NCBI RefSeq assembly: GCF_900090045.1
Contig: NC_041786.1
Location: 2,660,501-2,724,500, forward strand
Source: Plasmodium malariae
Lineage: Eukaryota > Apicomplexa > Aconoidasida > Haemosporida > Plasmodiidae
Direction: 5' to 3'
DNA length: 64,000 nt
Of this stretch, positions 12,278 to 23,994 are shown in pieces (position 1 is the first letter of the stretch; the number at the start of each line of letters is the position of its first letter). Under the pieces are notes generated by a model. It was not told the origin of the DNA. It made no database searches and saw nothing but the letters and a program-made list of their open reading frames with translations. The position numbers and the translations under genes are program-made.

Positions 12278-13226
12278 CTGTAAATGTAGCAATAAAGAGT
12301 AACACAATAAGATGAGATGTCAGTAGTTTAAAGAATAGTTTAGTGCGTAGAATAATATGTAGTATGTCTTACGTAATGCATATTTTGTAATGTATACTTC
12401 GTGATATATACTATGCAACGTATACTTCGTGATATATACTATGCAACGTATACTTCGTGATATATACTATGCAACGTATACTTCGTGATATATACTATGC
12501 AACGTATACTTCTTGATATATACTATGCAACGTATACTTCTTGATATATACTATGCAACGTATACTTCTTGATATATACTATGCAACGTATACTTCTTGA
12601 TATATACTATGCAACGTATACTTCTTGATATATACTATATGACAGTTAATATGACTACTCCGTCATTTAGGCAAAAGGAATAATGCATCAACGACATATG
12701 CGAAGCGTTAACACAAATATGTTCACCTTACACGTATATAAATATATTATATATGCAAATTATCTCAGAATCTTATATATTCTTACTTTCATTTAAAAGT
12801 TTTCATACAGAGTGTAGTAATTATTACAAAACAGGAGAAAAAATTGGTTTATATTATCATATATCTATATATAAATAGATATAGATATATATACATATAT
12901 GTATATATGTATATACTTATATATGTATATATATATGTACGTATATACTTATGTATATATTTACGTACATATATAATGTACGTATGTATATATTTATATA
13001 TATATATAAATTATTATCTTTCATTTAATAAATAAATTTAATTGTTATCTTTTTTTTTTTCTGGTCGACTTAAATCATGGTTAAACTCTAACCTGAAAGG
13101 TGAAAATGTAAAAACAACGTTTAAAATAAAAAAAACAAAAACAGAAAAAAAGAATAGAATAAAAGAAAAAAAAAAAAAAATGTATTTAGATATTTTGAAA
13201 CACTGCACAATTTGTAATATAAACCT

Positions 13227-13286
<60 letters not shown>

Positions 13287-13329
13287 CGTAATTAAATACA
13301 AGAGCACCACTTCCTAGTAATTTATTATT
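12278..13329. other. BRF1 5' region and divergent intergenic DNA
   Basis: It must hold the BRF1 start, its first intron and its promoter. On the minus strand a donor-like GTAAGA reads from about 12372. A 28-bp minisatellite follows (listed separately), then TA-rich DNA at 12860-13020 and 13240-13280 that gives short tyrosine/isoleucine-rich open frames with no coding character. Confidence 0.55.
12393..12640. repeat. 28-bp minisatellite, about 9 copies in two sequence blocks
   Basis: Exact period of 28 bp. Units 1-4 (12393-12504) contain ACTTCGTGAT, whereas units 5-9 (12505 onward) contain ACTTCTTGAT. One substitution thus divides the array into two homogeneous blocks, as expected from block duplication. 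It lies immediately upstream of the BRF1 coding start. Confidence 0.95.
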
Positions 13330-14488
13330 ATGCCATTATTGTCGACTGTTGCTGCGTATGGATTATTGGCAACACTTCATTTTTATTACTATGTACAAGA
13401 AGTGTTATTGCAATTTTCGCGGGGAAGCAAAATACAGTCAAAAATAAGCTATATACGTACATTTAGGTATATACATACATATCCTGTACGTATTTGTTCA
13501 TGGTACATGTTTATATGCACACCTGTTAGGTATACAAAATATTCTCTGTTTTTTCCTTTTTTAATGATGGTTAATTCGGACTCTTTTAAGGAGAAAAAAT
13601 AGGCGAATAAATGAAAGTTTTATTATAAAAAAATTATTTTTTTTTTCTTTTTAATTTTCTATTATATATATAAAATTAAAATTGTTATTCTTTATATTAT
13701 ATTATTATTTAAAAGGAATTATACATGATGTAAATGCTAACATAACTTATGGATAAGAATAAAAAAAAAAAAAAAAAAATATAATATTTAAAAATATAAT
13801 AAATAATTATTTTATTTTTTAATAAAATTAGCTATTCAAATATTAAGTAAACGTATGGAATATTTTTAAAACCATGGATGCTAATTATATTTTTGTTTTA
13901 ACTTATTCAATACAAAACATTTTACTTAAATTGTAAAAGATCACTTACCAATGTGAATTGTAACATAATCTCACCTTTTACTTTTTTAATTTGGTAAAAA
14001 TATAACTTACTCTGTGGGGATATAACAAATATACTGCATACAAAGCATAAAGTATGCACTTTTAAATGACAGATTTTGTAGAAAAGAAAGAAAAAAGATG
14101 AGCAAAAATGTTCTCATAACCCTATGCATATGTACATATATATACATACATACATACATACATACGCAGATTTTCAGATGTACGAGGACGCTTTAAAGAT
14201 ACTTCAGTCATCTATTCTTAAGTATATGGAAAAGGGTATAAATTTCTTTTTCCTTTTTTTTTTTCTTTTTTTTTCCTTTTTTTTTTCCTTTTTTTTTTCC
14301 TTTTTTTTTCCTTTTTTTCCTTTTTTCTTTCTTTTCTTTATCTTTTTTCTTCCCATTGAATTGGTTACTATTTATTACCGACCTTCACCATGTTTAAAAT
14401 GAAATTCTGTATTTATTTTTTAGCATACAAGTGTGCTGCAAGCTCGTATAAGTTCTTTTTTAAATATATAAACTACATATTTCAATAA
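13330..14488 (+). CDS. Possible small three-exon gene, unknown function
   Basis: Tentative model: exons 13330..13456, 14170..14235 and 14424..14488, giving 85 residues with intron phases 1 and 1 that close correctly. Exon 1 begins MPLLSTVAAYGLLATLHFYY, a hydrophobic segment that could be a signal anchor or membrane helix. Exon 2 encodes an amphipathic stretch (MYEDALKILQSSILKYMEK), and exon 3 ends FFFKYINYIFQ. Acceptors TACGCAG and TTTTTAG are good, as is the second donor (AAGG then GTATAA). The first donor (GTACAT) is weak and intron 1 is about 700 bp, so an exon may be missing or the first junction misplaced. I recognise no domain. The alternative is that 13330 and 14170 belong to unrelated open stretches. 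Confidence 0.4.
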
Positions 14489-15222
14489 CTGAAAAAATGA
14501 ACATTCTTCGAAAAACATTTAAGGAAATTTGAGTAAATTTGGGTAAATTTGAGGAAAAATATAAAAATTGACAATGTGTGTATAGGCATGCCATGACAAA
14601 TGTTACTAGAAAAAAGGTATAAAATATACTTATATATCTAATTTTGCATGCATACGTTTAACTATGTTTACAACAAATATAAATTTATATATATATATGA
14701 ACAGCACATTCTGTTTTAAAAACACTTCATAAATATAGTTTCCGCTTTCTCTTCTATGAAACTTGTGTCAAACGAAGATATAATTTAATGGCTGTAGAGC
14801 AGTCAGTATAGATAAAATTATTGTTCATTATTAAAACCAATTTTCTTAAAAGAGCATATTATAATATATTAAATAATTTTCTTTTCTTCATTAAAAAGAA
14901 CGTTGAAATGTTTACCTCTTCAAAATATAATTTTTTTATACAAAACGATATTTATTAAAATCTAATATAATACATAAAATGTTACATAAATATAAAAATT
15001 CGAATTACTACTACGTGTATTTGTTAAAATTTCTTTTCTTATCCATAAACGGAGCATGCATCTTTCATTTCGATATGCATGTACACGAACGTTGTTTAGC
15101 ACATATACAGTTTACTAAAAATAGGAAGTATTATTTTCACTTTGGAAAAAAAGGTAAAAATAAAAAAAAAAAACCTGTACTACTTATTTGACGATTAAAA
15201 TGCAAGCATCTACAAATGTATG

Positions 15223-15263
<41 letters not shown>

Positions 15264-15696
15264 GTGCATATATATACAGTTTCATATAACTGTGTAAAAA
15301 TATGCACACATACATGAAAGCACATATCATCTTAATATTCTTCATAAAATTTAATATTGCTAATAATATAAAAAAAAAGGAATAAAAAAAAAAAAAAAAT
15401 TCTCATAACGTATTCTAAAAAACTGCTGAACAAAAATGAAAAAAAAAAAAAAAAAAAAAGCTCATAATTTCTATAAGCGATCTTTATTTAAGTTTGTCAT
15501 AATGAGCATGCATTCCTCGGTTTCATATTTTTTTTTTCTTTTAATATATTCCCTTTAAAGCATTATATATTATCATCAAATGTACAAGTAATATGTTTTA
15601 TTTATTATACCAATTTGTTAAAAAATAATACAGATCTCCTTATTTTATAACTGTGTACACGTAATTTGTTATACGCGAAATTTGCCTACTAATAAT
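14489..15696. other. Convergent intergenic region
   Basis: AT-rich flank between the tentative gene ending at 14488 and the minus-strand lysine-rich gene. It contains poly-A tracts near 15370-15400 and 15440-15460 and a (TA)n run at about 15226-15260. A 70-codon open frame at 14979-15191 has no recognisable domain and ends in a poly-lysine stretch, so I leave it uncalled. Confidence 0.5.
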
Positions 15697-16903
15697 TTAC
15701 TTTTTCTTTTTAATAGCTTTTTTGACATTGGCTTTCTTCATTACCTTTTTTTTGGTTGGCGCTTCCTTTTTTGTTTTGGCACCTTTCTCTTTTTTGCTAA
15801 TTCTACAGAGAGAAAAAAAAATTGATAAATAGTAAGTAATAAATAATAATAAATATAAGTACTAAATAATATTAAATAGTAAGTACTAAATAATATTAAA
15901 TAGTAAGTACTAAATAATAATTACTAAATAATAATGAATACTAAATAATAATGAATACTAAATAATAATGAATACTAAATAATAATAAATACTAAATAAT
16001 AATGAATACTAAATAATAATGAATACTAAATAATAATAAATACTAAATAATAATGAATACTAAATAATAATGAATACTAAATAATACAAAAAAAAAATAA
16101 AAAAAGAATTAATGTGCCTTTAATAGTATTTTACATGTAGGAACAATCATTGCAAAAAAAAATAAAATAAAAGTTTCCAGTGGTATATATAATAATATTA
16201 CATGTAGCACAAATTTATATATGTATGTATATTTTTTTTTTTTTTTTTTTGTGCGTTAAATAAAAAAATTATGTTATGTAAACTTGTTTTCATCAATAAG
16301 CCCAAAATGATTTATAAAGTTGTTAACGTTAATCTTAAATGCACAACAGGTGTAGTAAAAGAAAAAAATTTATGGATGCATGCATGTACATATATAATTT
16401 CAAAGATGCATCTAACACACGACATATCACGTAAATGACGAACAGAATAAAACAAAAAAAAGAAAAGAGTAATATTTAATTGAAGATGCATGTAATATTT
16501 ATAAATGGGTAAAATATATAAGTGAAATAAAATATTATGTAACGAATAAAAAAAATTCTTTTTTATTTAAATTATTAAACAAATTCATCATAGTTATATA
16601 TAATATAAGAAATACTTTGAAGAGGGTGGTATACATACACATGGACACTGCACATCTTTAAGGGGCGTTGATTTGTATATATTTGTGTTAGGCATATTCA
16701 TACATTTAGGTATACATGTATACATAATGTAATGCAAAACAAAATAATAAAAATGCATGAACTTACAATTTTTTGGACTTGATCTTCTGCTTATTTGAAA
16801 CAGCTCCCTTAATTTTTACCGTTTTTACTTTTGCTAATTTTCCTGCATTCTTAACTACTTTTTTTTTAAGGATTCCTTTAACGTCTTTTTTCTTTGCTAC
16901 CAT
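15697..16903 (-). CDS. Small lysine-rich basic protein, histone H1-like composition
   Basis: Two exons, 16903..16767 and 15802..15697, join in phase 2 to give 80 residues. The donor is GTAAGT and the acceptor is CTGTAG. The protein starts MVAKKKDVKGILKKKVVKNA and ends ANVKKAIKKKK. Roughly half its residues are lysine, with Ala, Val, Thr and Gly filling between, a composition like the C-terminal tail of histone H1 or of small nucleolar or ribosomal basic proteins. It has no membrane segment or signal peptide. A nuclear or nucleolar nucleic-acid-binding role is inferred from composition only. The single intron is 964 bp, long for this genome, and filled with short tandem repeats. I see no further open exon in it. 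Alternatives are a ribosome-associated or kinetoplastid-H1-like protein. Confidence 0.75.
15838..16085. repeat. Imperfect tandem repeat of ACTAAATAATAATGAAT
   Basis: Direct repeats of a 17-base unit (variants ...AATAAAT, ...ATTAAATAGT) fill a quarter of the intron of the lysine-rich gene. Spacing varies and no unit is coding. Confidence 0.85.
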
Positions 16904-17434
16904 TTTTGATAAGTTTAAATTTATCTGGAATTGAGAAATTTAAAAATGCCAAAAAAGGGGAAAAGGAAAAGGAAAAAGAAGAAAAAGAAAAAGAAAAAAA
17001 AAAAAAAAAATTATGTATTTCTGGAGGAAATGATATACGCCGCAATATCTTTGATAGCAGAAACTTTTAACACAAATTTATTTTAAAAGCTTTTCTGTGA
17101 TAGTTGCAAAATTAGAAAGTAAATAAAAATAAAATATAGTAAATTGTTACAAAAAAAGGCTAAAGGGATATGTTGTTGATTGTCTATACTAAAAAGGAAT
17201 AATTATAATTTTTTTAAAGTTGCGGCAAAAAAAAAAAAATTTATTTTCTTTCAATTTATTTTAATTATTTTATTTTATTGTTTTATTATTTTATTTTATT
17301 TTATTATTTTTGTTTCATTAATTTTTGTTTAACTTTTTTTTTTTTTTTTTTTGTTTCATATATTTTATTTAATTTTTTTCTCATTTTTTTGTAATTTTAT
17401 TTATAATAAAATGTATAAAAAATATATGTACATT

Positions 17435-17479
<45 letters not shown>

Positions 17480-18194
17480 TATATATTTGGTATGCCAGAT
17501 GTTATATTTGTATACACATGCACTGAGAAAAGTTGTAATGCATACAATTGCTAATTTTAGCGCATTCATTTAGCGCGTTCTTTCAGTAAATTATATATAT
17601 TATACTGCAAAAATTAAAAACGTATGCTAATGCAATACCCTCAGGAGTATTTTTTTTTTTTTTTTTTTAACTAGTCTTGTTGAATTATGTGCATAAGGGG
17701 TGCTATAACGTTTTCTCAAAAATTCCTATTTTATTTTTTTTTATTTTTTTTACTACAAAAATGTTTGTAAAGTTTGCCTATTGCATTTATTCAATTGTGT
17801 ATATATATCTTTAGAAAATATATAATGCTTCTTTTTCCTTTTTTTTATGTATTTTTCTTCCTTTTTTATTTTAAAATAGCAGTGCTTCTAATTAATATTT
17901 TCATTCTGTTCAAGCGTTTTCATTATCCTATATTTATATTGTAAAGGGGTAAAGCAAAATCAAAATTTGAATTTTTTTTTTTTGTTCACATTGTCACTCC
18001 CCAATAAAAATAAATAAATACATAAAATTGAAGAAAACATTTGTTTCACAGAATTTTTAAGTGAAAAAATCGAATGGTATTTGAAGACAGGTGTCAGGTA
18101 AAAATTTTCCAGAAAAGAACACAAAAAAATATAGATATGCAGTAAAATTGTATGTCCCTAATTTTCTATACTAAGCAACAAAACGGCTAAATGT

Positions 18195-18274
<80 letters not shown>

Positions 18275-18553
18275 ATATATTTATATATTTATACATATAA
18301 ACGTTACGAAAATTGTGTACCAATATTTTTCAGTAATTTTTCTTTTTTTTTGTTATTTATGGAAAAAAAAAAAAAGAAAAAAAAAAAGACTACCATAAAT
18401 AAATGAACATATTACTGATGGCTATTTAATTCCACCATAAAGTGTGTGCTGTGTAGGCATACATTAAGAGTATGAATCGTAGGAGGTTGTTCATTACACA
18501 ACCACCATTTACTGTCTACACTCGTGCCATTTTCATAATATCAAATATTTAGC

Positions 18554-18616
<63 letters not shown>

Positions 18617-19269
18617 TATTATAGCTTTTCAAAAGGGGTTAACTGTCAAGTTGTGTTTTTCATTTTTTACTTTATCAGGAGAAGGTTCAAAAATACTAAA
18701 AGTTTTTTTCAAAAATTAAAAATTTATTTTAAAAAAGTTTTACTTTTTTTTCTACTTCAAAAGGAAGCGCTATATATATTAAGAGAAAAACTAAAACTTA
18801 TAAACCCAAAAAAATGTAATCTATCTTAAAAAGAAGAAATCACAAGAAATATAAATTTATGCTGTAAATTGAGATAAAAGATGAAGAAGATCTTTTTATG
18901 TGTAATGAAAAACATAATTTTCCAAAATATTGAAAAAAATGCTTATTTCTTTTAAGCAGAAGTATAAAAATTATGAAGAAAAAACGTATCAAAGAGATGG
19001 CAAGATCAAATTAGAAAAATAATGAAGACGAATAAAAAGAAAAAGATATAGAACGAGAAAAAAGCAAAAGAAAAAGTAAAAATATAAAAAAAAACATGGA
19101 AATAATAGTAAAGCTACAGGTTTTTAAAAAAGATAGCCAAATTAATGGAAATTGCTCAGCACAAAAAACAAATTAAAAAAAAAATAAAAATAAAAATAAA
19201 AATAAAAAAAAGTTAACAATTATGAGCAGTTAAAAACTTTTATCATGTTCGCACAATATGCAGAATTAT
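16904..19269. other. Intergenic region upstream of the lysine-rich gene
   Basis: About 2.4 kb of AT-rich DNA. It holds the probable promoter and 5' untranslated region of the minus-strand gene at 15697-16903 and the 3' flank of the TOG gene. Notable low-complexity runs are a purine tract at 16955-17010, T-rich DNA at 17240-17360, and (TA)n at about 17437-17486, 18195-18290 and 18556-18607. I see no supportable gene. Confidence 0.55.
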
Positions 19270-19713
19270 TTAGCTAAACTTTATTTTTCCTAATACCATA
19301 TCAATTTCATTTTCTGATGTTCGCTCCGTCAAATTTTCTATCTGTTATTGTGTAAAACAAAATAAAGGTGAATACATTATATTACAGTGATAAGGTAAAA
19401 ATTAAAAAAAAAAAAAAAAAAAATAGAACTAAATTTGTGATACATATAAAAAATTATGAATTTTTTTTTTTTTACCTTTTTTATTTTTTCTGCTGGAATG
19501 TGCAATTTGCTACCTATTTGTTTGATTGGGCATATGCTGATATGGCAAAAAATATCAAAATAGAAAATATTACAATGATACATAATATTATATAATATAA
19601 TAATATTTAATAATAATCATATTTAAAACAAATAAATGAGCAACTTAACACACCATTGGAAGTGGTGCAAATGCAACAAAGATATAATGCGATATAACTA
19701 AAAGAATGGACAG

Positions 19714-19786
<73 letters not shown>

Positions 19787-22700
19787 CTTATCTTTTTAAT
19801 ATTACTTGTCAAGCACAACCAGAGCTACTCTTGCTGTGCACTTTATTTCGGCGCTCCCACCTGCAGTACACTAAAATAAAGATTATTTAAAAAATATGAA
19901 TATAGCTACTTATCTTATATGGAGATTTCTTCCTCAAATTTAAAATATTTTTTATGTAAAAAAAAAAAATAATAAACAAAACAATTTTATACGCAAAAAG
20001 GTGCACGAACAAATACATAAAAAATTCGTTTTAGTATGAATATATTAAGCAGGTATGTAAAAATGCATTTATGCAAGTGTATTATATACTGCCTTATCAG
20101 TATTCTAACCTCAAGAAGGGCTTCTATTAGCTTATTCATTTCTTTAAATTTGCAAATGTTCTCTTCATATTTAATAATCACAGCGATTAAACACTTTAAG
20201 CATATCAGGTTATATGTCTTTTGTTTTCTAAAAACAAAATTAATAGTTTTAAATACACTGTTTGCTTAGGTAGGACTGAGGAACTACACAAGGTTAAAGC
20301 ATAACTTTTCGCTCATTATGTGGACTCACATACAGAGGTTTTTATATGTATATATACATTAAAGTGCGCAGTGATATGTACGATAATAATTATGCTAATA
20401 AGCACGATAATATGAACGCTAATTTTATACTTTATCTCTGCCTATTTCTCTGTTTTGCTCTTACGATGTAACTATTTTAACAAAATGGAGAATCAGTTTA
20501 CTTTCACTACATGAATTACAAATAGAGAGTAATGCATTGTTAGCAGCACTGCTTAAAAAATCAATGGAGGTCTGATGTGCTTTTTTTAAGCACGGTATAA
20601 TAACATCATCTAACGTAATATCCATTTTTTTTTTCCCAATGGAGTAAAATTCGGATAAACATAATAGTGCATTTTTTGACACACTTGATCTTGGACTATT
20701 TAGCAAATCTATAATTGATCTACATATTTTTCTTAATTCCTTTGTATGATTTTCAAAAAATAATTTATGATGAAATTTTAGAATTCTTCGTAGATTAATT
20801 AAATTTTCTATTTGTTTTGTCCATTCTTGATCCTTTGTAATTTCAATTAATTTTGTTATCATATCATTTATGTTATCATCATTTATTTCAAATTGAAAAT
20901 TTGTTATTTCTTCATAAGTAAGGTAAGTTATTGCTACGTCATTTTTTATCTTGGAGTTAACATTTAAGTTTTTTGTATTCTTGTTAATAATTTTATTTGG
21001 TGCATTATTATACGTCATATCATTTAGTGCTTTACCAAAACAATTTTTTTTATCCTGCATTTTTACATTTGTTAAAGCGGTTTTATTTTTATTTACTGTT
21101 TTCATATCGCCATTTCCTTCTGCATTTATATTTGTATCAATCATGGTCCTTTCGTACAGGTTATTTTCTCTATTAGAAATATTGATATTGAAAGACGTCT
21201 GTGTATTATTATCTACAATTTTTATTACATTTTTAGTATTATTTGTTCTATTCACACATATATCATCAATATAATTGTACATTTTGGAAAATTGCGTATT
21301 TGCCTTATCATTCAAACTTTTGTCTCCTCTCTTGCTATAGTGACTGTTACTGTTATTACCTGCTTCTTCATTATTATAATAATAATTATTATTATCGTTG
21401 TTATTATTATCACTATAGTTATTATTATCACTATAGTTATTATTATCGTTATTGCTGTTGTTATTATTATCACTATAGTTATTATTATCGTTATCGCTGT
21501 TATTATTATCGTTATCGTTGTTATTATCATCATTATCACTGTTATCATTACCATTATTATCCTGCATTACACTATTTTTAACATACTTATCTCTCTTGTA
21601 AATCATACAACCATCGTCCATTTTACAGCTATTCGTCGACACTTCACGTATCCTATTTTTATTTGTATTATTATGTAAACTACTTTTCTTAGTATCATCA
21701 TGTTTATTATTAGTATCATTTATATATTTTTTTTCACTCATTAGTGGGTTTTTCTTTTGAATAACGTAGTTTTCGTAAACGATACCCTTACGCGTAAGTC
21801 CACATCTTTTAGTGTTCATATCAGTTACTGTATTATCATCTAGAATTGCATGCCCTTCGTTCATTTTAGTGTTTCTATTACTGATACATATTGCTTCTTC
21901 ATTAAGCTTATACGTTTTGTCCTTACGGATAAACTCATTATTCATATATTCGCTATCATAACCTTTACTTCTATTAATAATCATATTACTTTTTTTAATT
22001 TTATTATCATCATCTAGAGTATATTCCTCATTATAATACTCTTTCTTTTTTATCTCAAGTAATCCTTTCATTTTATTATTTTTATTCATATAGTTGACAC
22101 ACTTGATCATCGTATTATTTTCAGCTTCTATTTTTTTTTTGGAACTGGCAATTTTTGGATCATTTAATGTAGCATCATCCATATTGCTAGTACGTAAATC
22201 ATTAAAATTCTTTCTTGATTTTATTAGCAAAAGGTGTTCTTGCATTTTCATGTCTGTGCACTTATTTAACTCATTTATATTTTCTTTTAAGGATATCTCA
22301 ACCTTTGAACTATTATGATTCCCTCTAGATTTTTCTTCTTCATGTTTTGTTTTATGTTTGTATACCCCGTCCATATTACTGCTAGTTCCTATTCCTTTGG
22401 GCGACTTAGGGTAAGTTGGGTTGCTTCTTTTAAGTAAAGTCAGTTGATACCTTTGCTGTAAAAATATGTATGAAAAATATACTACTAAATGTGTATGTTT
22501 CTTCGTGCTGAAACAGGGATTTACACATACATAAGCACTTTTGCAAAATATGTCTATATATGTATATGCATGTATGTATAAATAACGCTTCATCTACAAT
22601 AACAACTGTCATTATTAACGTATATAGTACTTGTGTAATTTTAAAAAGAACAAATGAAAGTACAGTGAACGAAAAAACAAAATACATTAAAAACGAATTA

Positions 22701-23345
22701 TGAACGGGTCATAAAATAGCAACATGAATAAGACACGTTAACATCACTCTTACAATTTCATTTAGGGGAGATTCTAAACAGAGTTCATTTTGATCTCCAC
22801 AATTTTTATAATTTTTTACACTATTTGATTCTTCAATTTTTTTTTCCCCTAAGTTACTACTTTTTTCTATATTTAAACCTATAGCACTAGTACGAGTTGA
22901 ACCCAAATTAACATTAACGTATAAGTTTTCCTTCTGAACATTCTGTGAATCCGTTTTTTCCTTATTTAAATAGAGAAAATCTTCAACAATTGAATAATCA
23001 TCTTGTTCATCAATTGATTTCCTTTTGTAATTTCTTGTGTCTAATGAATAAAAGGGAAGTTAACACATATATGGAGTAATTACTTAAAAGGATAAAACAT
23101 TTTATATATCATGTAAGATTTAACTATATTTGCTTCATATGATGTCTTTTCAATTTTTTTTTTTTTTTTTTTTGAATTTTTTTTAAAAAAAAAAAACAAT
23201 AATTATTAAAAGAATACATCAGTTTTTTTTTTTTCTTTCCTTTTTTTCTTCCATTTCTAATTATTTCCTCTATTCATTGAATATACATACCGTCTATGAA
23301 TATGTTTCTGTTATTTCTATGTTTGTTTTCTCCTACATTAGGCAT
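19270..23345 (-). CDS. TOG/HEAT-repeat domain protein (CLASP/TOGARAM-like), seven exons
   Basis: Reconstructed exons on the minus strand: 23345..23291, 23040..22754, 22455..20465, 20227..20110, 19870..19806, 19536..19476 and 19341..19270. Phases close throughout, giving 882 residues. The first 630 residues are low-complexity, with an Asn/Asp repeat encoded at about 21375-21550. From about residue 640 a helical TOG-type domain begins: DQEWTKQIENLINLRRILKF, then SPRSSVSKNALLCLSEFY, the R-S-S-V-S pattern typical of CLASP and TOGARAM TOG domains. It continues over the next junction as KTYNLICLKCLIAVIIKYEE and AEIKCTARVALVVLDN, completing further HEAT helices. The exon 3 donor is TC followed by GTAAGAG. 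If that intron is not removed, a TAA inside the donor stops translation at 20461 in mid-domain, which is why the four 3' exons are easy to miss. TOG domains bind tubulin, so a microtubule or axoneme role is inferred. The low-complexity N-terminus lacks recognisable domains. Confidence 0.8.
19717..19783. repeat. (TA)n microsatellite inside a TOG-gene intron
   Basis: About 33 uninterrupted TA dinucleotides within the intron between the exons at 19806-19870 and 19476-19536. It is self-complementary, could extrude as a hairpin, and is probably length-polymorphic. Confidence 0.95.
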
Positions 23346-23962
23346 TTTTATATTTTGAATTTGTATGTTTGTTGCATAAATATAAAATTTCTTACTTTTT
23401 CTTAAAATGGATTTAAAAAAAATAATAAAATAAAATAAAATAAAAAAAATTGTAATAAAGTTAAAAAAACAAATTTTGCATTATTTAAAGTATTTAATAA
23501 ATAACTAAAATGGTTATATTATAACTGAAAACATACTTTTTCTCATATTTATATTTTTTTTTTATTTAGCTGTGTTAAAAAATTTGCACACACTGTACAT
23601 TATTGATGTATAATAATATGGAAGCCTTAAGAACATCTTTTGTAGTAAATACATGTACATAGGGAGCAATTACCACTATTTGTAATAATTATGAGAAGTA
23701 CCGTATTTATTACACTAAAAATTTATATTATATATGTATATATATTATATATATGTAAATATATATATACGTATACGTACTGCTAAAGAATATAATTAAT
23801 TTAACATATAACTCAAACCATAGTATACAAATTTAGGAAATGCACAAAATAAGAAAATAGTTAATAAAGAACAGCAAATGCTTTTATCATTATTTGCCGT
23901 TCATATGGAATTTTTTTTGAAAATTAAAAATATGCAAATAAGTTTTCATTTATTTGTGAACA

Positions 23963-23994
<32 letters not shown>

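Noticed and set aside
14979..15191. 70-codon open frame on the plus strand
   Set aside because: AT-rich, ends in poly-lysine from a poly-A tract, no recognisable feature.
20288..20316. A separate small gene beginning MSEKLCFNLV at 20316 and splicing into 20227
   Set aside because: It needs a poor donor (GT/GTAGTT), while the TOG gene has a far better donor at 20464 with the same phase. The downstream peptide continues the TOG/HEAT fold.
21243..21678. Plus-strand frames rich in Ile/Tyr opposite the TOG exon
   Set aside because: Antisense of the Asn/Asp repeat; no conserved sequence.
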